Assembly: GCF_037038585.1 (NCBI RefSeq)
Contig: NW_027288732.1
Span: 3,100,001 to 3,164,000, forward strand
Reading direction: 5' to 3'
DNA from: Patagioenas fasciata
Lineage: Eukaryota; Chordata; Aves; Columbiformes; Columbidae
Length of the DNA stretch: 64,000 nt
This document shows, piece by piece, positions 1-9,719 of this stretch (positions within the stretch are counted from its first letter, which is position 1; the number at the start of each line of letters is the position of its first letter). The notes beneath the pieces were generated by a model. That model was not told the DNA's origin and made no database searches. It saw only the letters and a program-made list of their open reading frames with translations. The translations under genes were made by a program, and so were the position numbers.

Positions 1-47
1 AGGATGCCGTGTGGAAACTGACAACTGGATTTCTTCTGAATCTATAA
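1..47 (+). CDS. Olfactory receptor, C-terminal codons only (cut by window edge)
   Basis: Read from base 3, the first 45 bases encode DAVWKLTTGFLLNL and then a TAA stop at 45-47. This matches the C-terminal tail of the OR gene at 23486-24412, which ends ...SVWKLITGCFQ, and the tails of the other two ORs. The DNA match continues past the stop into the 3' flank, so this is the end of another family-14-like OR on the + strand whose body lies left of the window. It points opposite to the three complete ORs here. Whether the gene is intact cannot be judged. Confidence 0.75.
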   Translation, partial: DAVWKLTTGFLLNL

Positions 48-895
48 ACTGTCTGTCTTCTACATAAGAAGACATTCTTATTGCAGGTTCATCCTTTGTG
101 CAGTATTTTTTGTCTCTACTTGTGAGTTTGGTTTTTTTTATGATAATATTTTTATTCCCTTTGTAATTCACTGCCTGCTTTTCTTTTCTCAGTGAGTGGC
201 TGTGTCAATGTGGAATCATGTTCTCTGTGTTTAAGCAAAATAAAGGATCCTTCACCAATAATTTTCACTGACATTCTTTCTCCAAGACCTTTCTGGAGCT
301 GCAGTGATAGTTCCCATGTGCATGGGTGGAAGGGAAAAGAGTCCAGCATGGCAGCCCTGCCAGGGAGCACCAGTGCTTGTTCTTCCAGAGATGTTCTGGT
401 TCCACTCCCACACTCTCCTTCTCATCCCTTGTGTTGGTGCAAGGCCTGAGTACTCTGGCAGCTTGGTCCCCGTCCTGCTGTGTGTCAGTGCTGTGAGCGC
501 AGGCAGGGACAGGCAATGGGCACTGCTGTGACAGAGCTGGCCTCTGTAACAGTTCTTCTATAAAGCAAAGTGATGTCCTATGGGTAGGGCCTGAGGGTTT
601 AGGTCTTTTTGCAAAGCTTCTCCCAAGAACATGCCCAAGAAAGTTACCCACAGATGAAACACCGTTGTTCAGCTGATCAGCGTGTGCGTGCAGGGCTGGC
701 ACACAGCAGTGTCCTCTCACAGCCAGACCTCCTGCAAGAGATCTGCAGGACCAGCAGAGCAGGGGCTGGGCTGTGCCCCTGTGCACTGGTCACCCCATCC
801 AATCTGCCCTAATCATCATGGACTAATCCCTCTAGCCCAGATCTCTCACCTCAGTTCAGAGAGGTACTTTGTCCCTATGGTACATACAGGCTGAG
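48..895 (+). repeat. OR 3' flank, inverted copy of about 22648-23480
   Basis: No gene is seen here. The stretch reads as a diverged copy of the reverse complement of about 22648-23480, the 3' flank of OR gene 2. Shared landmarks include the segment around 340-460 and the segment around 690-780. It therefore belongs to the duplicated OR unit. Confidence 0.65.
239..244 (+). promoter_or_regulatory. Candidate poly(A) signal of the edge OR gene
   Basis: AATAAA lies about 190 bp after the TAA at 45-47. An AATAAA pair sits at the equivalent place after OR gene 2 (23284-23293, minus), which supports a conserved 3' end. Confidence 0.45.
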
Positions 896-1345
896 GGGAC
901 GAGATGCTGGAGAGCAGCTCTGCAGAGAGGGATCTGGGAGTTCTGGTTGACAGGAAATTGAACAAGAGCTACCAGTGTCCCTGGAGCCAAGAGGGACCCG
1001 TGTCCTGGTGGATCCAGCACAGCACGGCCAGCCGGGCAGGGTAGTTGGGCAGGGTGGGGGATTGTCCCCCTCTGCTCTGCCCTGGGCTGATCTCAGGAGA
1101 TAAAGCTACTGGAGAGTGTCCAGAAGAGGCTGCAAATTTGGTGAAGGGTTTGGAGGGGAAGCCGTATGAGGAGCGGCTGAAGTCCTTGGGTTTGCTCAGC
1201 TGGAGTAGAGGAGACTGAGGGCAGAGCTCATGGGGCTGCAGGTTCCTCAGCAGGGGAGCAGGAGGGGCAGAACTGAGCTCTTCTCTCTCTGTCAGTGAGA
1301 GAAACCGAGGGAATGGCAGAAGAGGTGCCACGTCTTCCTGCACCA
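896..1345 (+). mobile_element. CR1 LINE fragment, 3' half, tail missing
   Basis: The text has the order typical of the CR1 3' half: an 'in vitro-style' GAGAGGGATCTGGG-like stretch, then a segment about one more copy being merged into a shared group, then GTGAAGGGTTTGGAGGGGAA. Similar stretches occur in the better CR1 copies at 17960 and 35600. No ATTCTATG tail is present. The reading frame is broken throughout. Confidence 0.55.
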
Positions 1346-2479
1346 GTCTCTAGGCACCTGAAGGACAAGGAAGGGATTGCTGAACCGAAATGAGTGGAAA
1401 ATCCAATGAGTCCCAAGAAATGCTCTGAACTCATTCGAGAGCTTTAGACGCCCAGGAAAGAGCTCAGTGACAGTGCAGCCCATCCAGCTGCATCTGTGTC
1501 CCTCACTGAGCAGCACAACCAGTCTGAAGTCACTCCATGGTTCTGCAACCAACCTGTTCTGCAGAGCATCACTGCCAGTTTGGGGCCCTGTGGGGAGCAC
1601 AGGGAAGGGGCCAGGAGCACCAGAGCAGATCAGAGGAGGGATGGGGGAGGTCAGACAGGAGCTGACCTGGGCTGGAAATGGCCTTGGAGAGAAAAATGCT
1701 GGTGTTCAGCTGCCCCAAGATTATACCCAGAGCTTAGGGTGCAGAACCAGAAGTCCTTGCTGTCCTGGTGCTTCACCAGGCCTGGGAAGTAGCTGGAGAA
1801 GGATTGGTGTCCCCCACTTGCCATCTCTTAGTGCATCATCCCTCGTGAAGGGTGGCATGGAGAGCAAGTCTGGGACCCTGTGTCAGGTCTTGCACTGAAG
1901 AAAGTATTCACCCAGAAGCCACATCATTTTGCTCTGGTACTTCAGTCCTGGTGCTCATCACATGTCCTTAAGACAAACTTATGCACCCCTCTTGTCAACC
2001 TTACCCCAAAAGTCACCCCTAGACAAGGCTCCTGAGCTGGGTCTGAGCTGGAGAACTGGGGTCCAGCTGTGACCAGAGGAAGGACAAGGCCTGTCCTGGG
2101 TCCTCTAAAGGGCTGGCAGCCTCTGCGATCGCCACCAGAAAAGGCACCATGCAAGAAACCGTAGACCATCCACATGCCCTTTGGAGGCCCCTAGAAAGTG
2201 TTCCTCTCTCCAAATATCCAGCCCAGCTTGTCACTGCGTGAACAACCACGAGAAACTGCCCCAGGACCCTCATTCCAGACCCCATCTCCTCCACCCCATA
2301 CAGGCAGTGCTCTCCCCCTTGTCACTGAGGTGGTTCCAGGGACCCAAGTGACACCTGTAGGAGGAGAGTTTGGGTAGGGATATGGTGTCCTTTAGTGCTC
2401 CTCGTGGTACCTCCTGCTGCGCTTTGTGCCACTGCTCACAGCCCTCTGACCCTGGATGTTCAGCCAGTTTTCAGTGGTG
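1346..2479. other. No gene recognised
   Basis: Open frames on both strands (up to 143 codons) show no recognisable domain and no clear splice-bounded exon. A short stretch near 1360-1400 resembles the CR1 RT-region piece found near 50460. Confidence 0.5.
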
Positions 2480-2745
2480 CTAAACAGGAATATGCCCATG
2501 AGCACATTGGTCTGCACTGGGAGGAGCGTGGCCACCCAGTCAAGGGCAGTTATTGCCCATCGTGACTCAGCACTGGTGTGGTCACATCTGGAGCGGTGTG
2601 TCCCAGTGTGAGGTTCCCCATTCTGGAGGAACGGGGAGGAGCTGCCATGTGGCCAGAGAAAGTCTGGGTCACATGTGGACATGTTGAGAGACCCAAACTT
2701 CTTCAGCCTGGTGAAGGGGAGGCTGAGGAAATGTGCTGTTTTTAC
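2480..2745 (+). mobile_element. CR1 LINE fragment
   Basis: This is a short CR1 3'-region remnant. It contains the TCAGCACTGGTGTGGTCACA-type segment and the following CCATTCTGGAGGAACGGGGA-type segment. The same order occurs, better preserved, at 47500-47600 (+) and 27000-27110 (minus). It has no tail. Confidence 0.5.
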
Positions 2746-2933
2746 TGAAATTGAGTTAATATTATTCATACATTTTCCTTCACTTCCAGTACAGTCTTTT
2801 GTTTAGATTTACTATGAGAATAGTGAGATAACGCTGTTTCTTCCCTGGGATAGAGTTCATTTTTTTTCTTTTAGCAGCTTCACAGTGTTTGCCATTTGCT
2901 ATGAAAGGAACGTCAGAACTCACTGAGATCTTG

Positions 2934-4030
2934 GCTGTTGTCAGGGAAACCAAGGACTTCTTTGGCCATCCAGCTGCAGATGCAGATTGGCAGGAGGGGA
3001 CACAGACAGGACAGCACCTGGATTGACATGCAGGTTGATCAATGAAATATTCCCTATGATTAGCGTCATGCTCAGTCTAAAGCTGGAGCCGGCTTTTAGG
3101 GCTTGTTACATCCGTTACTCTGGGTTTTCCAGCTGGTTTGGTTGTTCCATTCACAAGTTTCATTTTGTCAGGAGTTCGATGTCAGTTCAGCCTTTTGCGG
3201 TTCTGCCATTCTGCAGTTGGCCTTTGGGCCTTTCTGTCTGTTGCCCTTTTGCTCTCTCTTGCTGGGATGGGTTGTTCAGGACCAAGGTGCTCCCTTCTGC
3301 AGGACTGGCTGTTCCGTGTGACTGGAGTTACACGGGGGGTAGCACTGAGTATATTTTCTTAATTTAATTTATCTATTTCTATTTAATTTACCTGGACTAT
3401 TGTCAGTGAAACCAAGGACTTCTCTGGAGTCCAGCTGCAGGTGCAAATTGGCAGGAGGGGGCACAGACAGGACAGCACCTTGACTGACATCCAGGTCAAT
3501 AACGAGCTATTCTTTACCATTGGTGTCATGCTCACTATAAAGCTGGAGATGCCTTTTCCAGCCAGTTAGTTTTGGTTTGCCGGCTACTTTGGTTGGCTCT
3601 GTTTGGAAGTTCCATTCCATTGGGAGTTCAGTGTCAGTTCCGCTTTATGATGTTTTTCTGCTTTTCAGTTGGCCCTTGGGCCTCTCTGCCTTTTGCACTT
3701 GTACTTTCTCTTGCTGGGATGAGCTGTTCAGGACCAGGGTGCTCTCTTCTTTTGGGCTGTCTGTTCAGCACAACTGGAGTTACGTGGGGGATTGCACTGA
3801 GAATCATATATTTTACTTTATGTATATTTTAGTATATTATTATTTGTAGTGTATAATTTTCACTGTTTTCTTTCTTTTTTTCTTTTTTTTTTTTTTTTTT
3901 TTTTTTTTCCCCTAAACCCACAAGTTTCTCCCTTCGCTTTCATTTCTCTCCCTTATCTCACTTGGGCACTGGGAGCAGAATGTGAGCAGCTCTCATGGTC
4001 TTGGTTGGTGGTTGTGGTAAAACCATGACA
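2934..4030 (+). mobile_element. ERVL-type LTR with internal tandem duplication (solo)
   Basis: Two imperfect copies of an approximately 420-430 bp block lie in tandem (2934-3365 and 3398-3815). The second carries a TATA-type CTATAAAGCTGGAG at about 3535. They are followed by an A/T-rich stretch, a poly-T run (about 3884-3908) and a terminus reading GGTAAAACCATGACA that ends at 4030. A third copy of the block, with the same terminus type, lies at 14745-15277. The end resembles avian ERVL LTRs, which finish in TTAAACCACGACA. No adjoining internal ERV sequence on the same strand is seen, so this looks solo. Confidence 0.6.
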
Positions 4031-4154
4031 AGAAAGGGTAGTAGTAGCTTCAGGAATCTTGAAAATCTCTTTACAAGACGGTAGAGGAAAACAGCATGAG
4101 AAAGGAAAACCATCAGAAACTGCAGCTCTGGAGGCCCAGAGTGGAGCTCAGGAT

Positions 4155-4745
4155 AAAGAAATGTCATTCTGAGCACAGTGCTGTGGTCATTCAGAAGAAC
4201 TCTGGATCAGCCATGACTTTGTGTTTCCAGGAACAGCTGGTGAGGATGGACAGACAGCAGCACAGGTGGGGACACACTGGGGTGAGAACAAGGTGGGGAA
4301 GCACATGGGGTGTCTGCAGCCTGTGGGGAAACAGCCACAGGCCTGGGACAGTGTAGGATGGACTGTGGTGGAGATGGCCAAGGACATTGACAAGGCTGGA
4401 TGTCCCTGAAAGAGCCAAGGTCTTTGTCCCCTTGGCTGTGGCTGATGTCCCTGCAAGAGCTAAGGTCTTTGTCCCCTTGGCTGTGACTGATGTCCCTGAC
4501 AGCGAGGCCTAAGAGGAGACACATGGTTGTCATGGCCATGGCACCCCATTGCCTCCTTGCACCCCCAGGGAGTGTCACACCATTGTCCTGCACTGGGCAT
4601 CGCACTCCCCACATCCCCACCAAGAGCCCTGAGCCACACGTGAGGAACAGGATCTCCCTTCCTAGGGACAGGGGCTCAAGGCTTGGCCATTGTCCTTCAT
4701 CAAACAAACCAAGGGGTTTCTCAGCATCAGAGCTGAGAGGAAATC
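4155..4745 (-). repeat. Repeat family B, copy 1
   Basis: This is one of seven copies of an approximately 0.5-0.6 kb segment that I do not recognise. It runs from a GCTTTGTGTTTC-like end to a TTTCTCAGCATCAGAG end. The others are near 15330, 20262, 26262, 34230, 47780 and 52020. Here its CAGCATCAGAG end abuts the 3' end of OR gene 1. It also contains a roughly 50-bp local duplication (about 4410-4500). Confidence 0.6.
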
Positions 4746-4757
4746 AGACTTGGCCAG

Positions 4758-5735
4758 TCATGACATACACTGGGAGGCCTTTGCAGGGAAAATCAGGCAG
4801 CCTGTGGCTCCTGAAAAACATCCAGTCATCAGCTTCCTTAGAGCATCCTTGAGATCCTTGTTCCTCATGCTGTAGATGAGGGGATTCAATGTTGGGGGTA
4901 CCAGTGAATACAGAACAGTTAGGACCAGGTCCAGGGATGGGGAGGAGATGGAGTGGGGCTTCAGGTAGGTAAACGTGCCGGTACTGATAAACAAGGAGAC
5001 CACAGCCAGGTGAGGGAGGCAGGTGGAAAAGGCTTTGTGCCGTCCCTGCTCAGAGGGGATCCTCAGCACGGCCCTGAAGATCTGCACATAGGACACCACA
5101 ATGAACACAAAACATCCCTCACAAAAAAGCGCACCAAATATGAGAAGCCGAATTTCCCTGAGGTAGGAGTGTGAGCAGGAGAGATTGAGGATCTGGGGGA
5201 TTTCACAGAAGAAGTGGCCCAGGGCATTGCCCTTGCACAGTGGCAGTGAAAATGTATTGGCCGTGTGCAGCAGAGCAGTGAGAAACCCAGTGGCCCAGGC
5301 AGCTGCTGCCATGTGGACACAAGCTCTGCTGCTCAGGAGGGTCCTGTAGTGCAGGGGTTTGCAGATGGCAACGTAGCGGTCGTAGGACATGATGGTGAGA
5401 AGAGAATACCCTGCACCACGCAAGAAACACGCAAAGAAGACCTGGGCAGCACATCCTGCAAAGGAAATGGCCTTGGTATCCCACAGAGAGTTGGTCATTG
5501 ATTTGGGGACAGTGATGGAGATGAAGCCCAGGTCAAGGAGAGCGAGGTTGAGGAGGAAAAAGTACATAGGAGTGTGGAGGTGCTGGTCCCAGGCTATGGT
5601 GGTGATGATGAGGCCGTTGCCCAGCAGGGCAGCCAGGTAGATGCCCAGGAAGAGCCAGAAGTGCAAGAGCTGCAGCTCCCGTGTGTCTGTGAACGGCAGG
5701 AGGAGGAACTGGGTGAAGGAGCTGCTGTTGGACAT
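4758..5735 (-). CDS. Olfactory receptor, family-14-like (OR gene 1)
   Basis: Predicted 325-residue seven-transmembrane odorant receptor. By family it would act in cilia of olfactory neurons through G-olf and cAMP. Visible marks are an N-glycosylation site (NSS at 3-5), GN in TM1 (39-40), LHTPMYFFL (53-61), C95 and C177 for the loop disulfide, MSYDRYVAIC at the TM3 end (116-125), SY in TM5 (215-216), KAFSTC at TM6 (234-239) and NPLIY in TM7 (284-288). The start aligns with the other two ORs and lies 23 bp inside a splice acceptor (5759-5760), as expected for a single coding exon behind a noncoding exon. The C-terminus is unusual. After RKLMTGCF the frame misses the usual stop, apparently by a one-base gain in a T run, and runs about 18 residues into other sequence. 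The arginine at 106 in TM3 is also unusual. No AATAAA is seen just downstream. The frame is intact; the OR call is firm, the subfamily less so. Confidence 0.93.
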   Translation of the reverse strand: MSNSSSFTQFLLLPFTDTRELQLLHFWLFLGIYLAALLGNGLIITTIAWDQHLHTPMYFFLLNLALLDLGFISITVPKSMTNSLWDTKAISFAGCAAQVFFACFLRGAGYSLLTIMSYDRYVAICKPLHYRTLLSSRACVHMAAAAWATGFLTALLHTANTFSLPLCKGNALGHFFCEIPQILNLSCSHSYLREIRLLIFGALFCEGCFVFIVVSYVQIFRAVLRIPSEQGRHKAFSTCLPHLAVVSLFISTGTFTYLKPHSISSPSLDLVLTVLYSLVPPTLNPLIYSMRNKDLKDALRKLMTGCFSGATGCLIFPAKASQCMS

Positions 5736-5758
5736 TTGCTGCCTGTGGGCATGAGGAC

Positions 5759-5760
5759 CT
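5759..5760 (-). promoter_or_regulatory. Splice acceptor of the coding exon, OR gene 1
   Basis: On the minus strand a pyrimidine-rich CCTCCTTGCACAG precedes GTCCTCATG. The AG falls at 5760-5759, 23 bp upstream of the ATG. The same acceptor is kept in OR gene 2 (24437-24436). Confidence 0.6.
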
Positions 5761-8345
5761 GTGCAAGGAGGAAAAGACAGTGATGGTTTAGATGAGACTC
5801 ACAGACCCTCAAACCCCGTCACACAAGGAGACACTTTTAGTTTTCAGGAGAACGTTCTGGCTGGAGCCCTCGTTGGTGCTTGATGAGTGTGCAATGAAGA
5901 GCAGGGTCTCTGCCCAGGGCCTCTTGAGCAGTCAGCCTGACCCTGTGTGATTGAGTGGGGCAGGGGCCAGATCTGGGGTTCAGCTTTGTCAGCTGGAACC
6001 GCTCCTGGTGCAGAAGGGACTGTCACCATCTGCACCCCCACGCCTGAGAAACTGAGTTGGAGAGGTTTGGCGTTTCTACAGCTCCTTCTCCCTTCCCACC
6101 CTGGGGAGTGTTGTTGGGTGTCAGAAACCCTCAGCATTTCTGGTGCACTCAGGGAGAACAGAGCGAGTCCTGCGAGACCATAGGATGCCTGTGGGTCAGT
6201 GCAGAGTGAGGGCAGCTGCTCTGTCCCTCTGTCCTGCTCCAGCTGCCCTGGGCTGGCACCTTCCTGAGATGGAGGCTGATCACACTCCCATGTTACCCTG
6301 AAAAGCCACCAAGCACTGCTTAGAGCAGAGGGATCCATCTCACACCATGCCATGTCTCACCCTTTCCTAAGGTCTGAGAACCCCACATTTAGCCCAGGAC
6401 ACGTACGATTTTGTTTCACAAACCAAACAGCATTTTGTTTGTTGCTTCATTTCTGTGCTTCTACATTGGGATTCAGATAACACACAGCTGCTGTTGGACA
6501 GGTTGGCATCCTGGATGGAAGCTCACAGCTTGGAAGGAAACCTTAACGAGACAATCAAGAGTCCTAATGATGGCATTTGATTCAGGGAGACTCAGCTCAT
6601 TCCCCAGCCCCACAGACTGCATTGCACACAGCCCCACAGGGCAGAGCAAAGCTGGGACACGTGTTCCCATGGACACACCTGCAGGAAAGGACCCACAAGG
6701 TCAGGCTGTGACTCTGCAGCTGAAACTGCCATCCCTAGAGAGCCTGACAGCAAGAACAAGATCCCAACAGCAGTGACCCAGAGCAGGGGAGCAAGAAGGA
6801 CGATGCGGTGAGGGTGGGTGTGAGAGAGGCCAGGGCAGAGGCAGCCGGGCACTCAGACAGCATCACCCTTCCCAGCTGTGCAGCCACCTCCCAGACACCA
6901 ACATTGCCGGGCAGCTGCTCTCAGCCCCTGTGCTCTGCAGAGGAACTGGAGCTCTGGCTGCACAGGAGCTGCTTCATGCCTTGGAGCCCCCGGCCCTGAG
7001 GGCAGAGGCTTTGCTGGGTGGGACAGGAGGCCAGGGGGCTGCTCACAGGAAGGATCTGCACTGCAGGGGATCACAGGGACTTTTCTCTGTTCTCCCTCCC
7101 ATAACAATTCCAAGTTTATTTTCCTCTCATTTCTGATCCTGTCCCTGCTGCCTGGAGATTCTCCCCCTGGGAGGTGTTTCCCTGTCCATGTCTCTTCCCT
7201 GTCAGTGCTCACAGACCCCATCCCAACCTCTGTGCCCTCCCCCTGGCCCTACAGATCCTGCCTGTTCCCAGGGCACTGCCTGGGGGCATCTTCCTGTTTG
7301 CAGGCTGGAAAACAAGACAGGTCAGACTAAGGCTGATGGGTCCAGTAAAGGTGATGCAGGTGCTGTGCACAGGCAGAGGGGTGGTGAAGGGATGTTATGA
7401 GCCTTCTGGCAGATGTACTGATCACTCAGAGTTGCAGTTCAGGAGTCTCAGTGACTTGTTTAAGCATGAGAGCTCATTTTCATTTTATCCTTTCCTACAC
7501 CCCTCACCCCTTGAGCTAGGAAACTGAAAAGACAGGCTCAGGAAAGCTCCTTATCTGTCTGGTAATCCTTGCATTGATCTTCTCCTTGAGGCATCCCCTT
7601 GGAAAAATGCTGGGAGTGATCTGGAGCTGTGATCAACTCTGACCCACAGAGCACCCTCTCCACAGCAGAAGCATCTTTTCTGCCCTAATAGGGTTTGATC
7701 CTTCCACTCACATCTTTTCCCCTCCTTGTTGTTGGGATCTCCCGGGGCAGGCTGAGCGCTGACCCTGGCACATGGCAGAGTCCCTTCCCTGGTACAGCCC
7801 TGAGGGGCATGGACCCTGCTCTGCAGGACACTCCTGGGAACCCCTGAGTGCTCCCCCTTGCAGTCACCCTCAGGAGAAGTTGCCGTCATGCCATTTGCCA
7901 TTGATGGTGCAGCAGGGAAGCCCTGCTCTGGACCATGTTCTTCTCCTCTACGTGAGAAATACTGTGTGAGAGACCTGACAGATCTGGTAATACAGGATGT
8001 GCCACCTTTAGGAGATACCACCAGGAAACGCAGCTACATTGTCCTACAGCCAAAGACTTACCATGTTAGGACTGTGAAGATTTGTCTCTCAGTGAGCCCT
8101 CAGCAATCTACAACCCTACATTGCCTTTCCCCTCTCTGTGCCTGGCTCCTGCGCCCTCGGTGCTCCAGGCAGAGCCCTCAGCCCTGCTGCGCTGTGCAGA
8201 GGAGCTGCTCCTGGGCAGAGCTGTCTCTCTGCAGCGCTGCCGCTTGCCAGGAGCTCCCTTGGTCCCAGCTTAGCAACAGAGGAGCATCCCATGATGTCCC
8301 TTTCTCTGTCCTCTCTGGGCTCCCTCCCGGTGTCCCTGGAGCTCT
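5761..8345. repeat. OR gene 1 5' flank, directly duplicated at 39316-41490
   Basis: No protein gene is recognised. About 6345-8345 matches about 39470-41490 closely and in the same orientation. Parts also match 24945-26030 and, inverted, 48600-49681. About 5830-6340 has no counterpart upstream of OR gene 3, so it is an insertion here or a loss there. Open frames in the block, including one of 227 codons at 7858-8541, are not kept between copies. The block would hold the upstream noncoding exon and promoter of the OR if they lie within 2.5 kb. Confidence 0.65.
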
Positions 8346-9717
8346 AGGGGAACCTGCTGTGAAACAAGCTCAAGTCAGCTCTAATTTCCTTGTCTCAGCT
8401 GGTGAGACACACTTTTTTTTCCCACAGAGTCATTTCTCTCATTTGAAAAATATTATGGTCCAGGAATCAGCTTTTCACTGTTCCGTCTTTGGACATGACG
8501 ACAAAACATGGGCACAAAATGATCTAATTTGCCTTTTCTGAGGGAAGGGATTCTACCCCCATTCCATGTCTGCAGTCCTCAGCTACCCCCACGCACAACA
8601 CAAACCCACAGGAGATGGATTCCTCTGGCCTCAGTTCAGGTGCACATGCAATAGACACTGACTTGTGAGCTCCTTGTTTCAGCTCCCGTGCTAATGAATG
8701 GAGGCAGAGGCCAAGACTGATGTGCTGAGATGCAAAGACGAGGTGACATGTGAAGTGCCAGAGGTGATGCACAGTACATGGAGCTGGCTGCAAGCTGAGT
8801 GGAGCAATGCGGAGAGGAGAGGCAGCATCTGGGGGCAACTTCTTGTAGGCCGGTGGGGAATCCCTTTGGCCAATAGAACTGACATCAGATAGCCACTTTT
8901 AGGATGAGAGAATCTTTATTTCTTATGTTTGGGGCAGCCTATGCAGGCATTTATTTGATGAGTGGAGTCTGGAACCACAGACAGAGCTAAGTTTCTCTCT
9001 GTCTTTTCCATCAGCTGGGTTGACTCCAGCTCCTTTGACTGTAATGGCAGCGGTGTCATGAACATCCCCACATTGTCTGATCATACTCAGGGAAGTTGTT
9101 CCTTCTATTGCCAATTACAGACCTGCAGTGTTATGTGAGGTGCCAAGGCTCTCACACACTCCTCCTGCATTGGGCAGGGACAGCGATGGTCCTGTACGGG
9201 GCAGCCATCCCCATTCGCACTGATGTGTGACCGACACCCCAGACAGCACTGCAGACAGACTCGGTGTCTTTGTGAAACAAACTGGTTGCCACCACGGGAG
9301 TATGGCATGTCCATCATTTCTCTATCCAGTAGATGTAAGGCGGTCCATAAATAGGAAGCACACTGCACTGGAGTCTCCACGTATGTGTCTACACATTTGA
9401 ACTTCTGCTTTTTCTCTCCACCAGCCTTCACTCACCCCCTTGATGATACAGCTGAGGAACGGACCAACACTTTTCACAGTGGGCCTGTCAGCAGCACCTT
9501 GTCAGTCATGGCGATCACCTTCATGTCCATCAAGGCCCTCCAGGGCAGCAGAGACACCACTGCCAGGTCTGCACTTCCCAGCCCTGTTTCCCTCTGACCT
9601 TGGGGACAGCAGGGTTTCCTCACTCGACATTCAGTTTCAGCTTTATGTTTTTCTCTACCAGTCACTCTTTCTGTACTATGAAGGAAACTTTTGCACACAT
9701 GGGAACTTGGATTAGAA
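8346..9717. other. No gene recognised; contains a cysteine-rich minus-strand open frame
   Basis: The only unusual feature is a 108-codon minus-strand frame (9105-9431) with eleven cysteines, including the cluster VCLQCCLGC. No domain is recognised and no start or splice support is seen. An AATAAA (minus) occurs near 8910. Confidence 0.35.
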
Positions 9718-9719
9718 AC

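Noticed and set aside
7858..8541. 227-codon + strand frame
   Set aside because: It lies in the duplicated OR flank; the direct copy at 40990-41580 breaks the frame.
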